Assembly: GCA_965267185.1 (NCBI GenBank) | Contig: OZ253937.1 | Coordinates: forward strand, 3,472,001-3,536,000 | DNA length: 64,000 nt | Origin: G965267185 sp965267185 | GTDB lineage: Bacteria > Pseudomonadota > Alphaproteobacteria > UBA6615 | Direction of reading: 5' to 3' | Shown here: positions 45,122-53,540 of the stretch, piece by piece | Layout of the letters: every line of letters starts with the position of its first letter | Position numbering within the stretch: position 1 is the first letter of the stretch | Made by a program: the position numbers and the translations under genes | Notes under the pieces: model-generated | What the model was told of the DNA's origin: nothing | Seen by the model: only the letters and a program-made list of their open reading frames with translations | Databases searched by the model: none

Positions 45122-45991
45122 ATGAGCCAGATCGATCCCGCCGTTTCCGTGCCGACGGAGGCACCCCGGCTCGCTTCGGAAGTCGAAGCGCCGCTGAAGT
45201 TTATTCGACCTCAAGAAGCCAAGCCGGTATTCCATAGCGCCGCCCTAACCGGCGGCGAGATGAAGTACTTCTTCGAGACAGAAGATCATACGGTGTCTAT
45301 TGCGGACATGCGCGAGGTCGCCGATACGCTCTCGGTCGATCGAGAGGGGTTTGAGCTTCTGGACGAACCGACCGCGGTCGATGACCTCTATGACGACGAA
45401 GCCATCGCGCAGGCGTACTATCCGGAAATCGAAACGCTTCTGCGCCGCCGGTTCGGCGCCAGCGAGGTAGTGATCTTCGATGCGACGCGGCGCTCCGACA
45501 ATGGCACGGGCGCGGCAAACCCGGATGGACTGCGGGGGCCAGCCACGCGGCTGCATGTCGACTATACGGAAAAGAGCGGGCCGCAGCGGGTGAAAGATAT
45601 CCTCGGTGAGGATGAAGCAGCGCGTCTTGCGGCGGCGGGTGCCCGGATCATCCAGATAAATGTCTGGCGTCCCATCAGCGGCCCGGTGGAGCGCTCGCCG
45701 CTGGCGCTCGCCGATGCGTCCAGCGTCGAGCCTGAGGATCTTATCGCGACGGATCAGATATTCCCGGACCGCGTGGGTGAAATCTACAATGTGGCGCACG
45801 ACCCCAAGCAGCAGTGGTACTACGCGCCGCGGATGACAAAAGACGAAGTGCTTCTCATCAAGGGCTGGGACAGTCTCGACGATGGCCGCGCCCGTTTTAC
45901 TCCCCACAGCGCCTTCATTCTGCCGGAGACGCGCGATGATGCGCCGCCGCGTGAAAGCATCGAGGTACGGACGCTGGTCGTCATCGAATGA
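45122..45991 (+). CDS. CmcJ/NvfI family oxidoreductase
   Basis: The 289-residue protein matches the family of CmcJ (cephamycin 7-methoxylation) and fungal NvfI/AsaB proteins, thought to be Fe(II)/2-oxoglutarate-type oxygenases. Key segments are 'FDATRRSDN', 'RLHVDYTEKSGPQRV' with a His-x-Asp metal pair, 'INVWRPISGPVERSPLALAD' and a second His in 'FTPHSAF'. Bacterial members outside antibiotic clusters have no known substrate. Regulation by the upstream LysR protein is strongly suggested. Confidence 0.87.
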   Translation: MSQIDPAVSVPTEAPRLASEVEAPLKFIRPQEAKPVFHSAALTGGEMKYFFETEDHTVSIADMREVADTLSVDREGFELLDEPTAVDDLYDDEAIAQAYYPEIETLLRRRFGASEVVIFDATRRSDNGTGAANPDGLRGPATRLHVDYTEKSGPQRVKDILGEDEAARLAAAGARIIQINVWRPISGPVERSPLALADASSVEPEDLIATDQIFPDRVGEIYNVAHDPKQQWYYAPRMTKDEVLLIKGWDSLDDGRARFTPHSAFILPETRDDAPPRESIEVRTLVVIE

Positions 45992-46012
45992 TGGCGAGAG
46001 GGGCGGCGCTGC

Positions 46013-46669
46013 CTATATTCCGATAAAGGGTTGAATTAGCCGCGCCATCGGCGAACGGAAACGCAGCGGCGCGTCCGTCACGGCCAGGCAGATACAATCC
46101 TCGCCCGCCTCGGCAATCGGCTGATGGGTAAGCTCAGCGTCGGCGGTCTCGACATCGCCACGGGCGAACCGGCCGCTTTCATCGGAGAAGCAGCCGCACA
46201 GCACCATCGTCAGCTCGAGGCCATTATGGCCGTGCTCGGGAACCGGTTGTCCGGCCGGTATTTTCAGCAATCGAGCAACTTCTCCACTGGTGTTGCTGAT
46301 GAGAGGGATGTGGTGTGCGCCGCGGCCCAGCCGGCGCCAGTGCAGCGTCTCCACATCGCCGCCTGCATAATCGCGCAGCGGCTGCGGCAGTATGGCTCCT
46401 GATGAGTTTTCTATGGCCAGGGGCGCAGACTTAGTCCCCTCTGATGCCGTTGCCCGTGCCAGCGTTTTCGCCAGCGCATCCTCCGCCAGCGTCTCCGGCG
46501 TTAGCGCATCGATGAGTGCGCCGCCGATCGTCTCGCCATCACGCACCGCGCCGCGGCACACCGGGCACAGGGCCGTGTGGGTTGCGATCAACAACGACCA
46601 GGGTTCGCTGAGGTCACCAGCTGCATAAGCGAGCAGCAAATCCTCGGACGGGTGGTGATTGATAGTCAC
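46013..46669 (-). CDS. chrR: ChrR-type zinc anti-sigma factor, GTG start
   Basis: The 218-residue protein is predicted to hold RpoE inactive until singlet oxygen or organic peroxide appears. The N-terminal anti-sigma domain has the zinc ligands His6, His31, Cys35 and Cys38, at the same positions as in Rhodobacter ChrR. The C-terminal cupin domain has His146, His148, Glu152 and His182, matching the second zinc site with a uniform five-residue offset. GTG 46669 overlaps the rpoE stop (GTGA) with GGAG seven bases upstream, the usual coupling of sigma and anti-sigma genes. Confidence 0.95.
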   Translation of the reverse strand: MTINHHPSEDLLLAYAAGDLSEPWSLLIATHTALCPVCRGAVRDGETIGGALIDALTPETLAEDALAKTLARATASEGTKSAPLAIENSSGAILPQPLRDYAGGDVETLHWRRLGRGAHHIPLISNTSGEVARLLKIPAGQPVPEHGHNGLELTMVLCGCFSDESGRFARGDVETADAELTHQPIAEAGEDCICLAVTDAPLRFRSPMARLIQPFIGI

Positions 46670-47328
46670 AGGTCTTCTCCAAGCGAATTTCTGATTCGTT
46701 GAAACGCTAGCCGTATGCGCGATTTCACCGTGCCGAGTGGCAAATCAAGCTGTGCTGCAATATCGGCATGGGTGCGGTCCTCGTAGAAAGAGAGGTGTAC
46801 GACCCGGCGCTGCTCTTCAGGCAAATCGCCCAAGGCGATTTGAATTTGCTGTGCGCGCTGGGTGGCAAATACGACGTCGTCGGCCGCCGCATCGGGTTCC
46901 GGCACCAATGCCGGGTCGTTGGGGTCCAATTCCGGCCGGTTTTCTTTTCGATAGGCGTCGATCCGCAGGTTACGGGCGATCGTAAATATCCAGGTCGATG
47001 CCCCTGCCTTGGCGGGGTCGTACTGGTCCGCTTTTCGCCAAACGGCCGCAAGTGCTTCTTGAGATAGCTCTTCTGCACTCGCGCCATCGCTTCCGAGGCG
47101 CATCATGTAAGCCTTAACCCGGGGGGCAAAATGTTCGAACAAGCGTGCGAACGCCTGGCGGTCGCCAGATGCCGCTATGTCCTGAATAACCCGCGCCCAG
47201 TCCGGTGTTTGAGTTACTTGGGAAGTCGATATCGGGTTCTTCACGGCCAGTTGGGTCCATTCGCCTCGCGCCAACCGGGCATGCGAATATCGAAAGTTGG
47301 TATCAATAGCTGTGTCCGCAAGGGTCAT
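46666..47328 (-). CDS. rpoE: ECF sigma factor of the RpoE-ChrR (ECF11) type
   Basis: The 220-residue sigma factor has region 2 ('LSQEALAAVWRKADQYDP', 'STWIFTIARNLRIDAYRK') and region 4 ('LPEEQRRVVHLSFYEDRTHADIAAQLDLPLGTVKSRIRLAFQRI'). ATG 47328 is chosen, with GAGG eight bases upstream. The 17 residues further upstream would extend into the promoter. chrR is fused behind it by overlapping codons. A promoter of the form TGATCC-N16-CGTA directly before the gene suggests that it transcribes itself. Confidence 0.95.
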   Translation of the reverse strand: MTLADTAIDTNFRYSHARLARGEWTQLAVKNPISTSQVTQTPDWARVIQDIAASGDRQAFARLFEHFAPRVKAYMMRLGSDGASAEELSQEALAAVWRKADQYDPAKAGASTWIFTIARNLRIDAYRKENRPELDPNDPALVPEPDAAADDVVFATQRAQQIQIALGDLPEEQRRVVHLSFYEDRTHADIAAQLDLPLGTVKSRIRLAFQRIRNSLGEDL

Positions 47329-47349
47329 GGATCGCACCTCATGACCCTG

Positions 47350-47375
47350 TACGCAAGCGTCTGCGGATCGGATCA
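47350..47375 (-). promoter_or_regulatory. RpoE-type promoter of rpoE-chrR
   Basis: On the minus strand TGATCC (47375-47370), a 16-base spacer and CGTA (47353-47350) leave about 21 bases to the rpoE ATG. The same elements occur divergently at 47416-47441 and at 52992-53017, which is consistent with autoregulation. Confidence 0.8.
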
Positions 47376-47415
47376 GCATGATACGCGCTTTATTTCATAA
47401 ATTTTGAACTAGCGT

Positions 47416-47441
47416 TGATCCGATCCGGCCGTATTAGCGTA
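47416..47441 (+). promoter_or_regulatory. RpoE-type promoter of the lipid-modification operon
   Basis: TGATCC (47416-47421), 16 bases, CGTA (47438-47441). The -35 elements of this and the rpoE promoter stand back to back, 40 bases apart, and the first six spacer bases are also identical (GATCCG). Confidence 0.8.
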
Positions 47442-47485
47442 GTTAATGAATGTTCTCTCGTTTTTCTCACCGTGAGCGAATCCGC

Positions 47486-48844
47486 GTGTCGCAGAATACT
47501 CGTAGTATCGCCGTCATCGGCTCCGGTATTGCCGGCCTGTCCGCCGCCTGGTTATTGCACCGGCGCCATCGGGTTACCGTATTCGAGCGCTCCAGCCGCA
47601 TCGGCGGTCATGCCAATACGGTATTTGTGCCGATGAAAGGGCAGCGCTACCCCGTCGATACCGGCTTCATGGTCTACAACGAGCTGAACTACCCTAACCT
47701 CGTTGCGCTGTTCGACTGCCTGGGTGCGCCGACCCAGCCCAGCGACATGTCGTTCTCGGTTTCGGCGCGCGGTGGCAGGTTGGAGTACTCCAGCGATCTG
47801 CCAAACGGGCTATTTGGTCAGCGCCGCAATGTCGTGCAACCGGCGTTTTGGCGCATGCTGGCCGACATTCGGCGGTTCTATCGTACCGCCCCGGCCGATT
47901 GGCGCGCCGGCCGCTTAAGCGGGCTTTCGCTCGGCGAGTATTTGTCCGCCGGCTTGTATTCGTCGCATTTCGTTGACGACCACCTGCTGCCGATGGGCGC
48001 CGCGATCTGGTCAGCGTCCGCTGACGATATGCAGCGCTATCCGGCAGAATCTTTTGTGCGTTTTTTTGACAGCCATGGCTTGCTCAAACTGTCAAACCGG
48101 CCGCGCTGGCGGACGGTCACCGGCGGCAGCCGGGTCTATCTGGACCGGTTGACGGCTTCCTTTAACGGCAGCATCCGTTGCAATTCCGACATTCGACGGG
48201 TAGAGCGCGGCCCCCATGGCGTCGAAGTGATCGACGTTACCGGGCAACGCCAGACATTCGACGATGTCGTGCTTGGGGTTCACGCTGATGAGGCGCTCGC
48301 GATGCTCGGGGACGCAACAACGGCAGAGCGCGACCTGCTAGGGGCAATTCGCTACTCATCGAACGCGACTTACTTGCATAGCGACACCGGCCTCATGCCC
48401 CGTCGCCGGGTGTGGGCGAGTTGGAACTACATGGCAGGGCCGAGCTCATCGGCGGCAGCGCCGCAGGTGAGTTATTGGCTGAACCGGCTTCAGGGCTTGA
48501 AAACGCCTCATCCTCTTTTCGTTACGTTGAACCCGCACAGACGACCAGCGACAAAACAAACCTTTGCGTCATTCAACTACCACCATCCGGTCTATGATTC
48601 CGCGGCGCTTGCGGCGCAACGCGGGCTTTGGCGCTTGCAAGGCCAACGCAATACCTGGTTCTGCGGTAGCTATTTCGGCTTCGGTTTCCACGAGGACGCG
48701 CTGCAGTCAGGTCTAGCTGTCGCGGAAGCGCTGGGCGGTGTCCGGCGGCCTTGGACCGTAGCTGACGAGTCCGGCCGCCTGCCGTCGCCGTTCCTCCGGC
48801 CCAATGACAATGCCCTACGTGCAATACCGCGAGAGGCGGCGTGA
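47486..48844 (+). CDS. FAD-dependent oxidoreductase (amine-oxidase fold), RpoE regulon
   Basis: The 452-residue protein starts with the dinucleotide fold 'IAVIGSGIAGLSAAWLL' and 'RIGGHANTV', the NAD/FAD-binding domain found beside cyclopropane fatty acid synthase genes. Homologues in Rhodobacter (the RSP1091/UfaD-like group) act on membrane fatty acids. Function here is inferred from that grouping. I prefer the GTG at 47486 because the RpoE promoter ends at 47441 and would place transcription start near the ATG at 47450. It is translationally linked with DUF1365 (stop and start overlap). Confidence 0.88.
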   Translation: MSQNTRSIAVIGSGIAGLSAAWLLHRRHRVTVFERSSRIGGHANTVFVPMKGQRYPVDTGFMVYNELNYPNLVALFDCLGAPTQPSDMSFSVSARGGRLEYSSDLPNGLFGQRRNVVQPAFWRMLADIRRFYRTAPADWRAGRLSGLSLGEYLSAGLYSSHFVDDHLLPMGAAIWSASADDMQRYPAESFVRFFDSHGLLKLSNRPRWRTVTGGSRVYLDRLTASFNGSIRCNSDIRRVERGPHGVEVIDVTGQRQTFDDVVLGVHADEALAMLGDATTAERDLLGAIRYSSNATYLHSDTGLMPRRRVWASWNYMAGPSSSAAAPQVSYWLNRLQGLKTPHPLFVTLNPHRRPATKQTFASFNYHHPVYDSAALAAQRGLWRLQGQRNTWFCGSYFGFGFHEDALQSGLAVAEALGGVRRPWTVADESGRLPSPFLRPNDNALRAIPREAA

Positions 48845-49662
48845 TGCGGTCATCGCGGGCCTACACCGGGTTCGTCACCCATGTGCGCCGGCGCCCGAAA
48901 TCCCATCGACTGAAGTATAAGGTTTTTTACCTGCTCCTCGATCTTGATGAGCTGCCGGCGCTCGATGCGCAGCTCTCGCTATTTGGGCATAACCGGGCGG
49001 CGCCGTTTGCGTTCTATGATGTCGATCATGGCGCGTGCGATGGCACTTCGCCGCGTGCCTGGGCTGTCGCGCAGCTCGCTAAGGCCGGTATCGAAATATT
49101 TGGCGGGCGTGTGTTGTTGCTCTGTATGCCGCGTATGTTTGGCTACGTGTTCAATCCCTTGAGCATATATTTTTGCTACGATGCATCGGACGACTTGAGA
49201 GCCATTCTCTACGAAGTTCGCAACACCTTCGGCGAATCGCATACCTACGTCGTTCCGGTCGATGAAGACGGCCGCGCAATTCACCGGCACCATTTCGACA
49301 AAGCGTTTTACGTGTCGCCTTTTTTGCCAATGGATTGCACCTATGACATGGCGACCTTGCCGCCCAGCGAGCGGGTTAGCGTTACCATTGCGGAAGCCGA
49401 TACCGATGGTCCGATCCTGACCGCGGCCTTTAGCGGCGGCGCGAAAGCGCTAACCGATGGTTTCTTGGTGGCTTCTTTGGTGCGGTATCCGCTGATGACG
49501 ATCAAAGTCATCGCCGGTATTCACTGGGAAGCGCTGAAGCTTTCGCACAAGCGCACGCCCGTGTTTCGTCATCCACCGGCGCCTAAGCACGCCGTAACAA
49601 TTGTCACCTCTCCTGCCCGAGTTCCTCATGGTCGATCTGACACAAGCCTCCCTGCGGCCTGA
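48844..49662 (+). CDS. DUF1365 protein of the cyclopropane fatty acid operon
   Basis: The 272-residue protein belongs to DUF1365, always found near cyclopropane fatty acid synthases. Conserved phrases are 'RRRPKSHRLKYKVFYLLLDLDEL', 'FGYVFNPLSIYFCYD' and 'HFDKAFYVSPFLPM'. No catalytic role has been assigned. ATG 48844 overlaps the upstream TGA, with GAGAGG seven bases before. The CFA synthase begins 34 bases before its stop. Confidence 0.9.
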   Translation: MRSSRAYTGFVTHVRRRPKSHRLKYKVFYLLLDLDELPALDAQLSLFGHNRAAPFAFYDVDHGACDGTSPRAWAVAQLAKAGIEIFGGRVLLLCMPRMFGYVFNPLSIYFCYDASDDLRAILYEVRNTFGESHTYVVPVDEDGRAIHRHHFDKAFYVSPFLPMDCTYDMATLPPSERVSVTIAEADTDGPILTAAFSGGAKALTDGFLVASLVRYPLMTIKVIAGIHWEALKLSHKRTPVFRHPPAPKHAVTIVTSPARVPHGRSDTSLPAA

Positions 49663-50869
49663 ACTGCCGGTTCCGAGCGGCGCCGCTGGCCCAACGGAAC
49701 GGTTGATGCGGCTGGCCCTGTGCCGCTGGACGCAACGTTTCAACAAGGGTTCTCTCGATCTGGTCTGGCCCGACGGTACGGCATGGCATCATGCGGGCGG
49801 TCAGCCAGGTCCCGCAGCTCAAATTCATTTCAACAATTTCCATGTCGTGAGGCGCGCTGCGTTGGGGGGCAGCGTCGGGTTCGCCGACTCCTATGTTGAC
49901 GGTGATTGGGACAGCCCCGATCTGACGGCACTCTTCGAGCTTGGGATTCAAAACGAGCCCGAACTTGCATCGAAGCTATGGCGGCGACTGCCGGTTGCTG
50001 TTGCCGGGAGGCTACGCCACCGGTTGAACGCAAACACACGGGCGGGCAGCCGGCGCAATATCGCGGCGCATTACGATCTCGGTAATGCGTTCTACAGCGC
50101 ATGGCTCGACAACTCGATGACCTACTCGTCGGGTCTTTTCGCAGACTCACAAACGACACTCAGCGCGGCGCAGGACGCAAAATACGCACGGATTGCAGCT
50201 ATTGCCGGTTTGCAGCGCGGCGACCGGGTGCTTGAAATCGGTTGTGGGTGGGGCGGGTTCGCCATCTATGCGGCGCGCCAATTCGGCTGCCATGTCGTGG
50301 CACTAACGGTGTCACACGCCCAAGCAGAGTGGGCGCGCCGTGCGGTTGCCGCCGCCGGCCTCTCCGAGCTTGTGGAGGTTCGGCTGCAGGACTACCGGGA
50401 TGTCGAGGGAACGTTCGACCGGATTGTCTCGATCGAGATGTTCGAGGCCGTTGGTGAGGCCTATTGGCCGGAATACTTCGCGACGCTCCGGCGTGGCCTG
50501 CGGCCGGGCGGCACGGCGGGGATACAAGTGATCACCATCGACGATGCGCGCTTCGCCCAGTATCGCCGCCGGCCCGACTTTATTCAGTTACGGGTGTTTC
50601 CCGGCGGCATGTTGCCGTCGCCGCGCGCATTCGAAACGGCGGCGAATGTGGGCGGCCTGGCGGTCACTGACTCCTTCGCCTTCGGCGCATCTTATGCGCA
50701 AACGTTGCGCCATTGGCGGAACCGATTCGAGGCGGCATGGCCGGACATCGAGCCGCTCGGATTCGATGAATCGTTCCGCCGTTTATGGCGTTACTACCTG
50801 TGTTATTGCGAGGCGGGCTTCGACATGGGCACCGTTTCCGTTGCGCACTATCGTCTGGAAGCCGGCTGA
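49628..50869 (+). CDS. cfa: Cyclopropane-fatty-acyl-phospholipid synthase family protein
   Basis: The 413-residue SAM-dependent enzyme methylates double bonds in membrane phospholipid chains. 'HYDLGNAFYSAWLDNSMTYS' and 'VLEIGCGWGGFAIYAARQF' are the diagnostic segments, and 'IVSIEMFEAVGEAYW' and 'IQVITIDDARF' follow in the order seen in CFA synthases. It ends the RpoE-driven operon. Paralogues in Rhodobacter (UfaM) carry out a methylation in furan fatty acid synthesis, so the product may not be a cyclopropane ring. Confidence 0.93.
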   Translation: MVDLTQASLRPELPVPSGAAGPTERLMRLALCRWTQRFNKGSLDLVWPDGTAWHHAGGQPGPAAQIHFNNFHVVRRAALGGSVGFADSYVDGDWDSPDLTALFELGIQNEPELASKLWRRLPVAVAGRLRHRLNANTRAGSRRNIAAHYDLGNAFYSAWLDNSMTYSSGLFADSQTTLSAAQDAKYARIAAIAGLQRGDRVLEIGCGWGGFAIYAARQFGCHVVALTVSHAQAEWARRAVAAAGLSELVEVRLQDYRDVEGTFDRIVSIEMFEAVGEAYWPEYFATLRRGLRPGGTAGIQVITIDDARFAQYRRRPDFIQLRVFPGGMLPSPRAFETAANVGGLAVTDSFAFGASYAQTLRHWRNRFEAAWPDIEPLGFDESFRRLWRYYLCYCEAGFDMGTVSVAHYRLEAG

Positions 50870-50886
50870 ACGCGGAATGCGATTGC

Positions 50887-51669
50887 CTACGGGATAAGGC
50901 GGCGGGTTGCGGCAAAAAATAGTGGGTAGGGAAGCAGCCGTAGCAGCTTCATAACAATAGCGAAGCGCCGCGGAAACGTGATCTCGAAACGCTCGCTATC
51001 GAGCCCGCGAACAATGCGCCGCGCTGCTTCGTCGGGTTCCATCATAAAGGGCATGGAGAAGGTGTTGCGGTCGGTCAGCGGTGTGCGGACGAAACCTGGC
51101 GTCACCACGGACAGAATGACGCCAGCGGGTTTTAACTCGGTGTGCAGCGCTTCGCACATATTGATCAGCGCTGCCTTCGTGGCACCGTAGGCACTCGCGG
51201 TTGGCAGGCCCCGGTATCCAGCGAGAGAAGCTACGACCGCGATACGGCCCACGCCGCGTGCGACAAAGCGTTTGATGACCGGCTCCAGGCAATGTGCGGT
51301 ACCCATCAAATTGACCTCGACGAGCCGGCGCAGCGGGGCCGCTGCGAACGCGCTGCCGTCGACCGGCTCATGGGTGCCGGCGTTCAGAATCGCTGTATCG
51401 ATCGTGCCGTGATTTCGCTCGATGCGTTCCACAACATCGTGGGCCGCCGTTTCGGTTGTAATGTCGAGCGGATAAATATGTACGGCACCGGGGAGGTTGC
51501 GCGCTTGAATAACCAACGTCTCCAGTGCAGCCCCATCACGAGCGCTGGCGGCGACCCGCCAACCGTCGGCGACGAGCGCAAGCGTGACGGCCCGGCCAAT
51601 GCCCTTGCTGGCGCCGGTAATCCAAGCGAGGCGAGCGCCGGAATCTGCGCCGGTTTGAACTTCAGCCAT
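50887..51669 (-). CDS. Short-chain dehydrogenase/reductase
   Basis: The 260-residue SDR has the NAD(P) motif TGASKGIG and the catalytic Tyr and Lys in 'YGATKAAL', with Ser in 'VVASLAG'. The hydrophobic, basic C-terminus ('RRFAIVMKLLRLLPYPLFFAATRRL') suggests membrane association. Such SDRs occur in RpoE-ChrR clusters and may act on oxidised lipids. No clear RpoE promoter precedes it. ATG 51669 is used. It converges with the lipid operon, 17 bases between stops. Confidence 0.88.
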   Translation of the reverse strand: MAEVQTGADSGARLAWITGASKGIGRAVTLALVADGWRVAASARDGAALETLVIQARNLPGAVHIYPLDITTETAAHDVVERIERNHGTIDTAILNAGTHEPVDGSAFAAAPLRRLVEVNLMGTAHCLEPVIKRFVARGVGRIAVVASLAGYRGLPTASAYGATKAALINMCEALHTELKPAGVILSVVTPGFVRTPLTDRNTFSMPFMMEPDEAARRIVRGLDSERFEITFPRRFAIVMKLLRLLPYPLFFAATRRLIP

Positions 51670-51705
51670 CGTCAAATCGTTTCTGTGTAGCCACGTGGCC
51701 GAACC

Positions 51706-52860
51706 TCAGGCGCTGAGTTGTTGCGCGGCCGATGCGTAACCGCCACCGGCGCCATCGACGAAGTGCATGTGGCTCGATGTCAGCACCGACGGCACGACGC
51801 ATGTCATGAGAGCCTCGTCTTGCATATGCATTCCATAACGGATGGTCCCCTCGTCGACCGCGTGGTCCAGCACATCGCGCAAATGCGTTTCGACATCCGG
51901 CGGGCAGTCCACAGTCATCATCAACCCATCATCGAACTTCCGGAAATCCGTATTCACGGTTATTTCGCGCCGGTATCGGCCCGGCTCAAACTGGCCAACC
52001 CGTACGCCAAGCTTAAACACAAACCAGATCAATGCCGTCGTCGCCAGCGTCTGTATCCGCCGTCGCCACTGGGGGTGTCGGCTGTAGGTTACGCGCGATT
52101 GCAGATCGATCGACTTAGCGGGCCATCGCACATCGGGTCCGTTCGAAGGAACAGGATTGAGGCTGGCGGCCTGGTCGAGCAATCCGATTATTCGAGACAC
52201 GGCGTCGGCGAAGTGTTTCGGTGAAGCGCCGCTACCGGGTTTAACGATCAGGGACAGAATTTTTCCCCGCTTCGGCACAATAGGGCCCCACTGACAGGAG
52301 AGCCCGGAGAGATTCGGTTCGTCGTCGATATCGGCGGGCGGCAGGTAGATCGACCCTTTCTTCAACTCTGCGTCGGCCCACTCGAGCCCACCACCTGAGA
52401 ACATGGCGTACCGCACAAAGCTGGAGGCTTGCCAAAAAGCGGCGCGGACGTCGACACCGGCAGCGCGGATATCGGCCACACGTGTCATTCCCACGCGCAG
52501 TTCCAAGTCAAGATCGCGCTGCGCCCACATCGCCACGCGTGAGAGGGCCGCTGCGGCCGTCGGTGCAAGAGCCGCGGGAACCGCGAAGCGGGCCCCGTCG
52601 CCGCCAAAGACAAACAGGGGCAGTTCGCCGCCCAGTTCATTGGCGACCGCGCTGATGGTGCCGGCGCCGGCCAAATTTACGGCCTTGTAGTGGCCGGACT
52701 CTATCGCCCCCCGAGAATCGACCACGTCGGAAACGCCGATATACCAGTCGTCCGGCAGGGGCACGTAGAGTGATGAGTCGGCGACCTGAGAGAATTGGTC
52801 AAGCACTGGTACCCTCTCGAACCACCCTTCGCTCGTATCATTGTCCTGATTCAAACTCAT
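51706..52860 (-). CDS. DUF3095 protein with nucleotide cyclase-like motifs
   Basis: The 384-residue protein matches DUF3095, of unknown function. Its first 100 residues contain 'VSDVVDSRGAIESGHYK' (Asp45) and FGGDG (Asp88), spaced like the two metal-binding Asp residues of class III adenylate cyclases. The middle and C-terminal parts have no recognised domain, apart from a possible membrane helix at about 278-292 ('TTALIWFVFKLGV'). A weaker RpoE-like promoter lies upstream. It ends beside the SDR gene on the same strand. Confidence 0.82.
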   Translation of the reverse strand: MSLNQDNDTSEGWFERVPVLDQFSQVADSSLYVPLPDDWYIGVSDVVDSRGAIESGHYKAVNLAGAGTISAVANELGGELPLFVFGGDGARFAVPAALAPTAAAALSRVAMWAQRDLDLELRVGMTRVADIRAAGVDVRAAFWQASSFVRYAMFSGGGLEWADAELKKGSIYLPPADIDDEPNLSGLSCQWGPIVPKRGKILSLIVKPGSGASPKHFADAVSRIIGLLDQAASLNPVPSNGPDVRWPAKSIDLQSRVTYSRHPQWRRRIQTLATTALIWFVFKLGVRVGQFEPGRYRREITVNTDFRKFDDGLMMTVDCPPDVETHLRDVLDHAVDEGTIRYGMHMQDEALMTCVVPSVLTSSHMHFVDGAGGGYASAAQQLSA

Positions 52861-52868
52861 GGACTTTT

Positions 52869-52894
52869 TACGTCGCTTTAGGGCCGTCGGATTG
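52869..52894 (-). promoter_or_regulatory. Weak RpoE-like promoter before DUF3095
   Basis: On the minus strand CAATCC, 16 bases, then CGTA, differing from the clear sites by two of six -35 bases. Transcription would start at or very near the DUF3095 ATG (52860), implying a leaderless message. Tentative. Confidence 0.3.
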
Positions 52895-52991
52895 GTCGGC
52901 GGACGACAATAATTTCAGGCGATATGACCAGTGGCCGTGATCTAAAGCACCTCTAAATCGACGCGCTTGGCCGGATCTCTTCCAAGATGGG

Positions 52992-53017
52992 TGATCCAAG
53001 GCTCCACGTGCTGCGTA
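52992..53017 (+). promoter_or_regulatory. RpoE-type promoter of the fasciclin gene
   Basis: TGATCC (52992-52997), 16 bases, CGTA (53014-53017, continuing TA). It matches the two sites near 47.4 kb exactly in both hexamer core and spacing, and precedes the fasciclin start by 37 bases. Confidence 0.75.
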
Positions 53018-53054
53018 TACGGCGGCATACAAACCGACAACCAAGGAGCCTCTC

Positions 53055-53540
53055 ATGAAACCGTTTATGCGTGCACTCTCGATCACCGCCGTCGCTGGCG
53101 GCCTCGCCCTGTCTTCCACTGCCGCGCTGGCCAAAGACATCGTCGATACGGCTGCTGCAAATGAGCAGTTTTCGACTCTGGTGGCAGCCGTTAAGGCCGC
53201 GGGTCTGGTTGACACTCTGAAGGGCGACGGCCCGTTCACGGTGTTTGCGCCGACCAACGAAGCCTTCGCGAAACTTCCAGAGGGAACTGTCGAATCTTTG
53301 CTGAAGCCGGAAAACAAGGACCAGCTCGTTGCCGTGCTGACCTATCACGTGGTGCCGGGCAAAGTAATGTCGGGCGACCTCGCCGGTAAGGAACTCAGCG
53401 CCGCCACGGTGCAGGGCAGTTCCGTCGATATCGATGCCACCGACGGCGTCAAGGTCGACGAGGCGCGGGTCATCTCTGCCGACATCGAAACGGACAATGG
53501 CGTCATTCACGTCATCGATACCGTAATCCTCCCCAACTAA
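53055..53540 (+). CDS. Exported fasciclin-domain protein, predicted RpoE target
   Basis: The 161-residue protein has a signal peptide ending 'STAALAKD' (about residue 28). One fasciclin domain follows: 'LVDTLKGDGPFTVFAPTNEAF' is the H1 region and 'YHVVPGKVMSGDL' the YHVVPG box. Such proteins mediate adhesion or stabilise envelopes, and small alphaproteobacterial ones are common in stress regulons. AAGGAG lies before the ATG. An RpoE-type promoter upstream places it in the regulon of the neighbouring sigma factor. Confidence 0.92.
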   Translation: MKPFMRALSITAVAGGLALSSTAALAKDIVDTAAANEQFSTLVAAVKAAGLVDTLKGDGPFTVFAPTNEAFAKLPEGTVESLLKPENKDQLVAVLTYHVVPGKVMSGDLAGKELSAATVQGSSVDIDATDGVKVDEARVISADIETDNGVIHVIDTVILPN

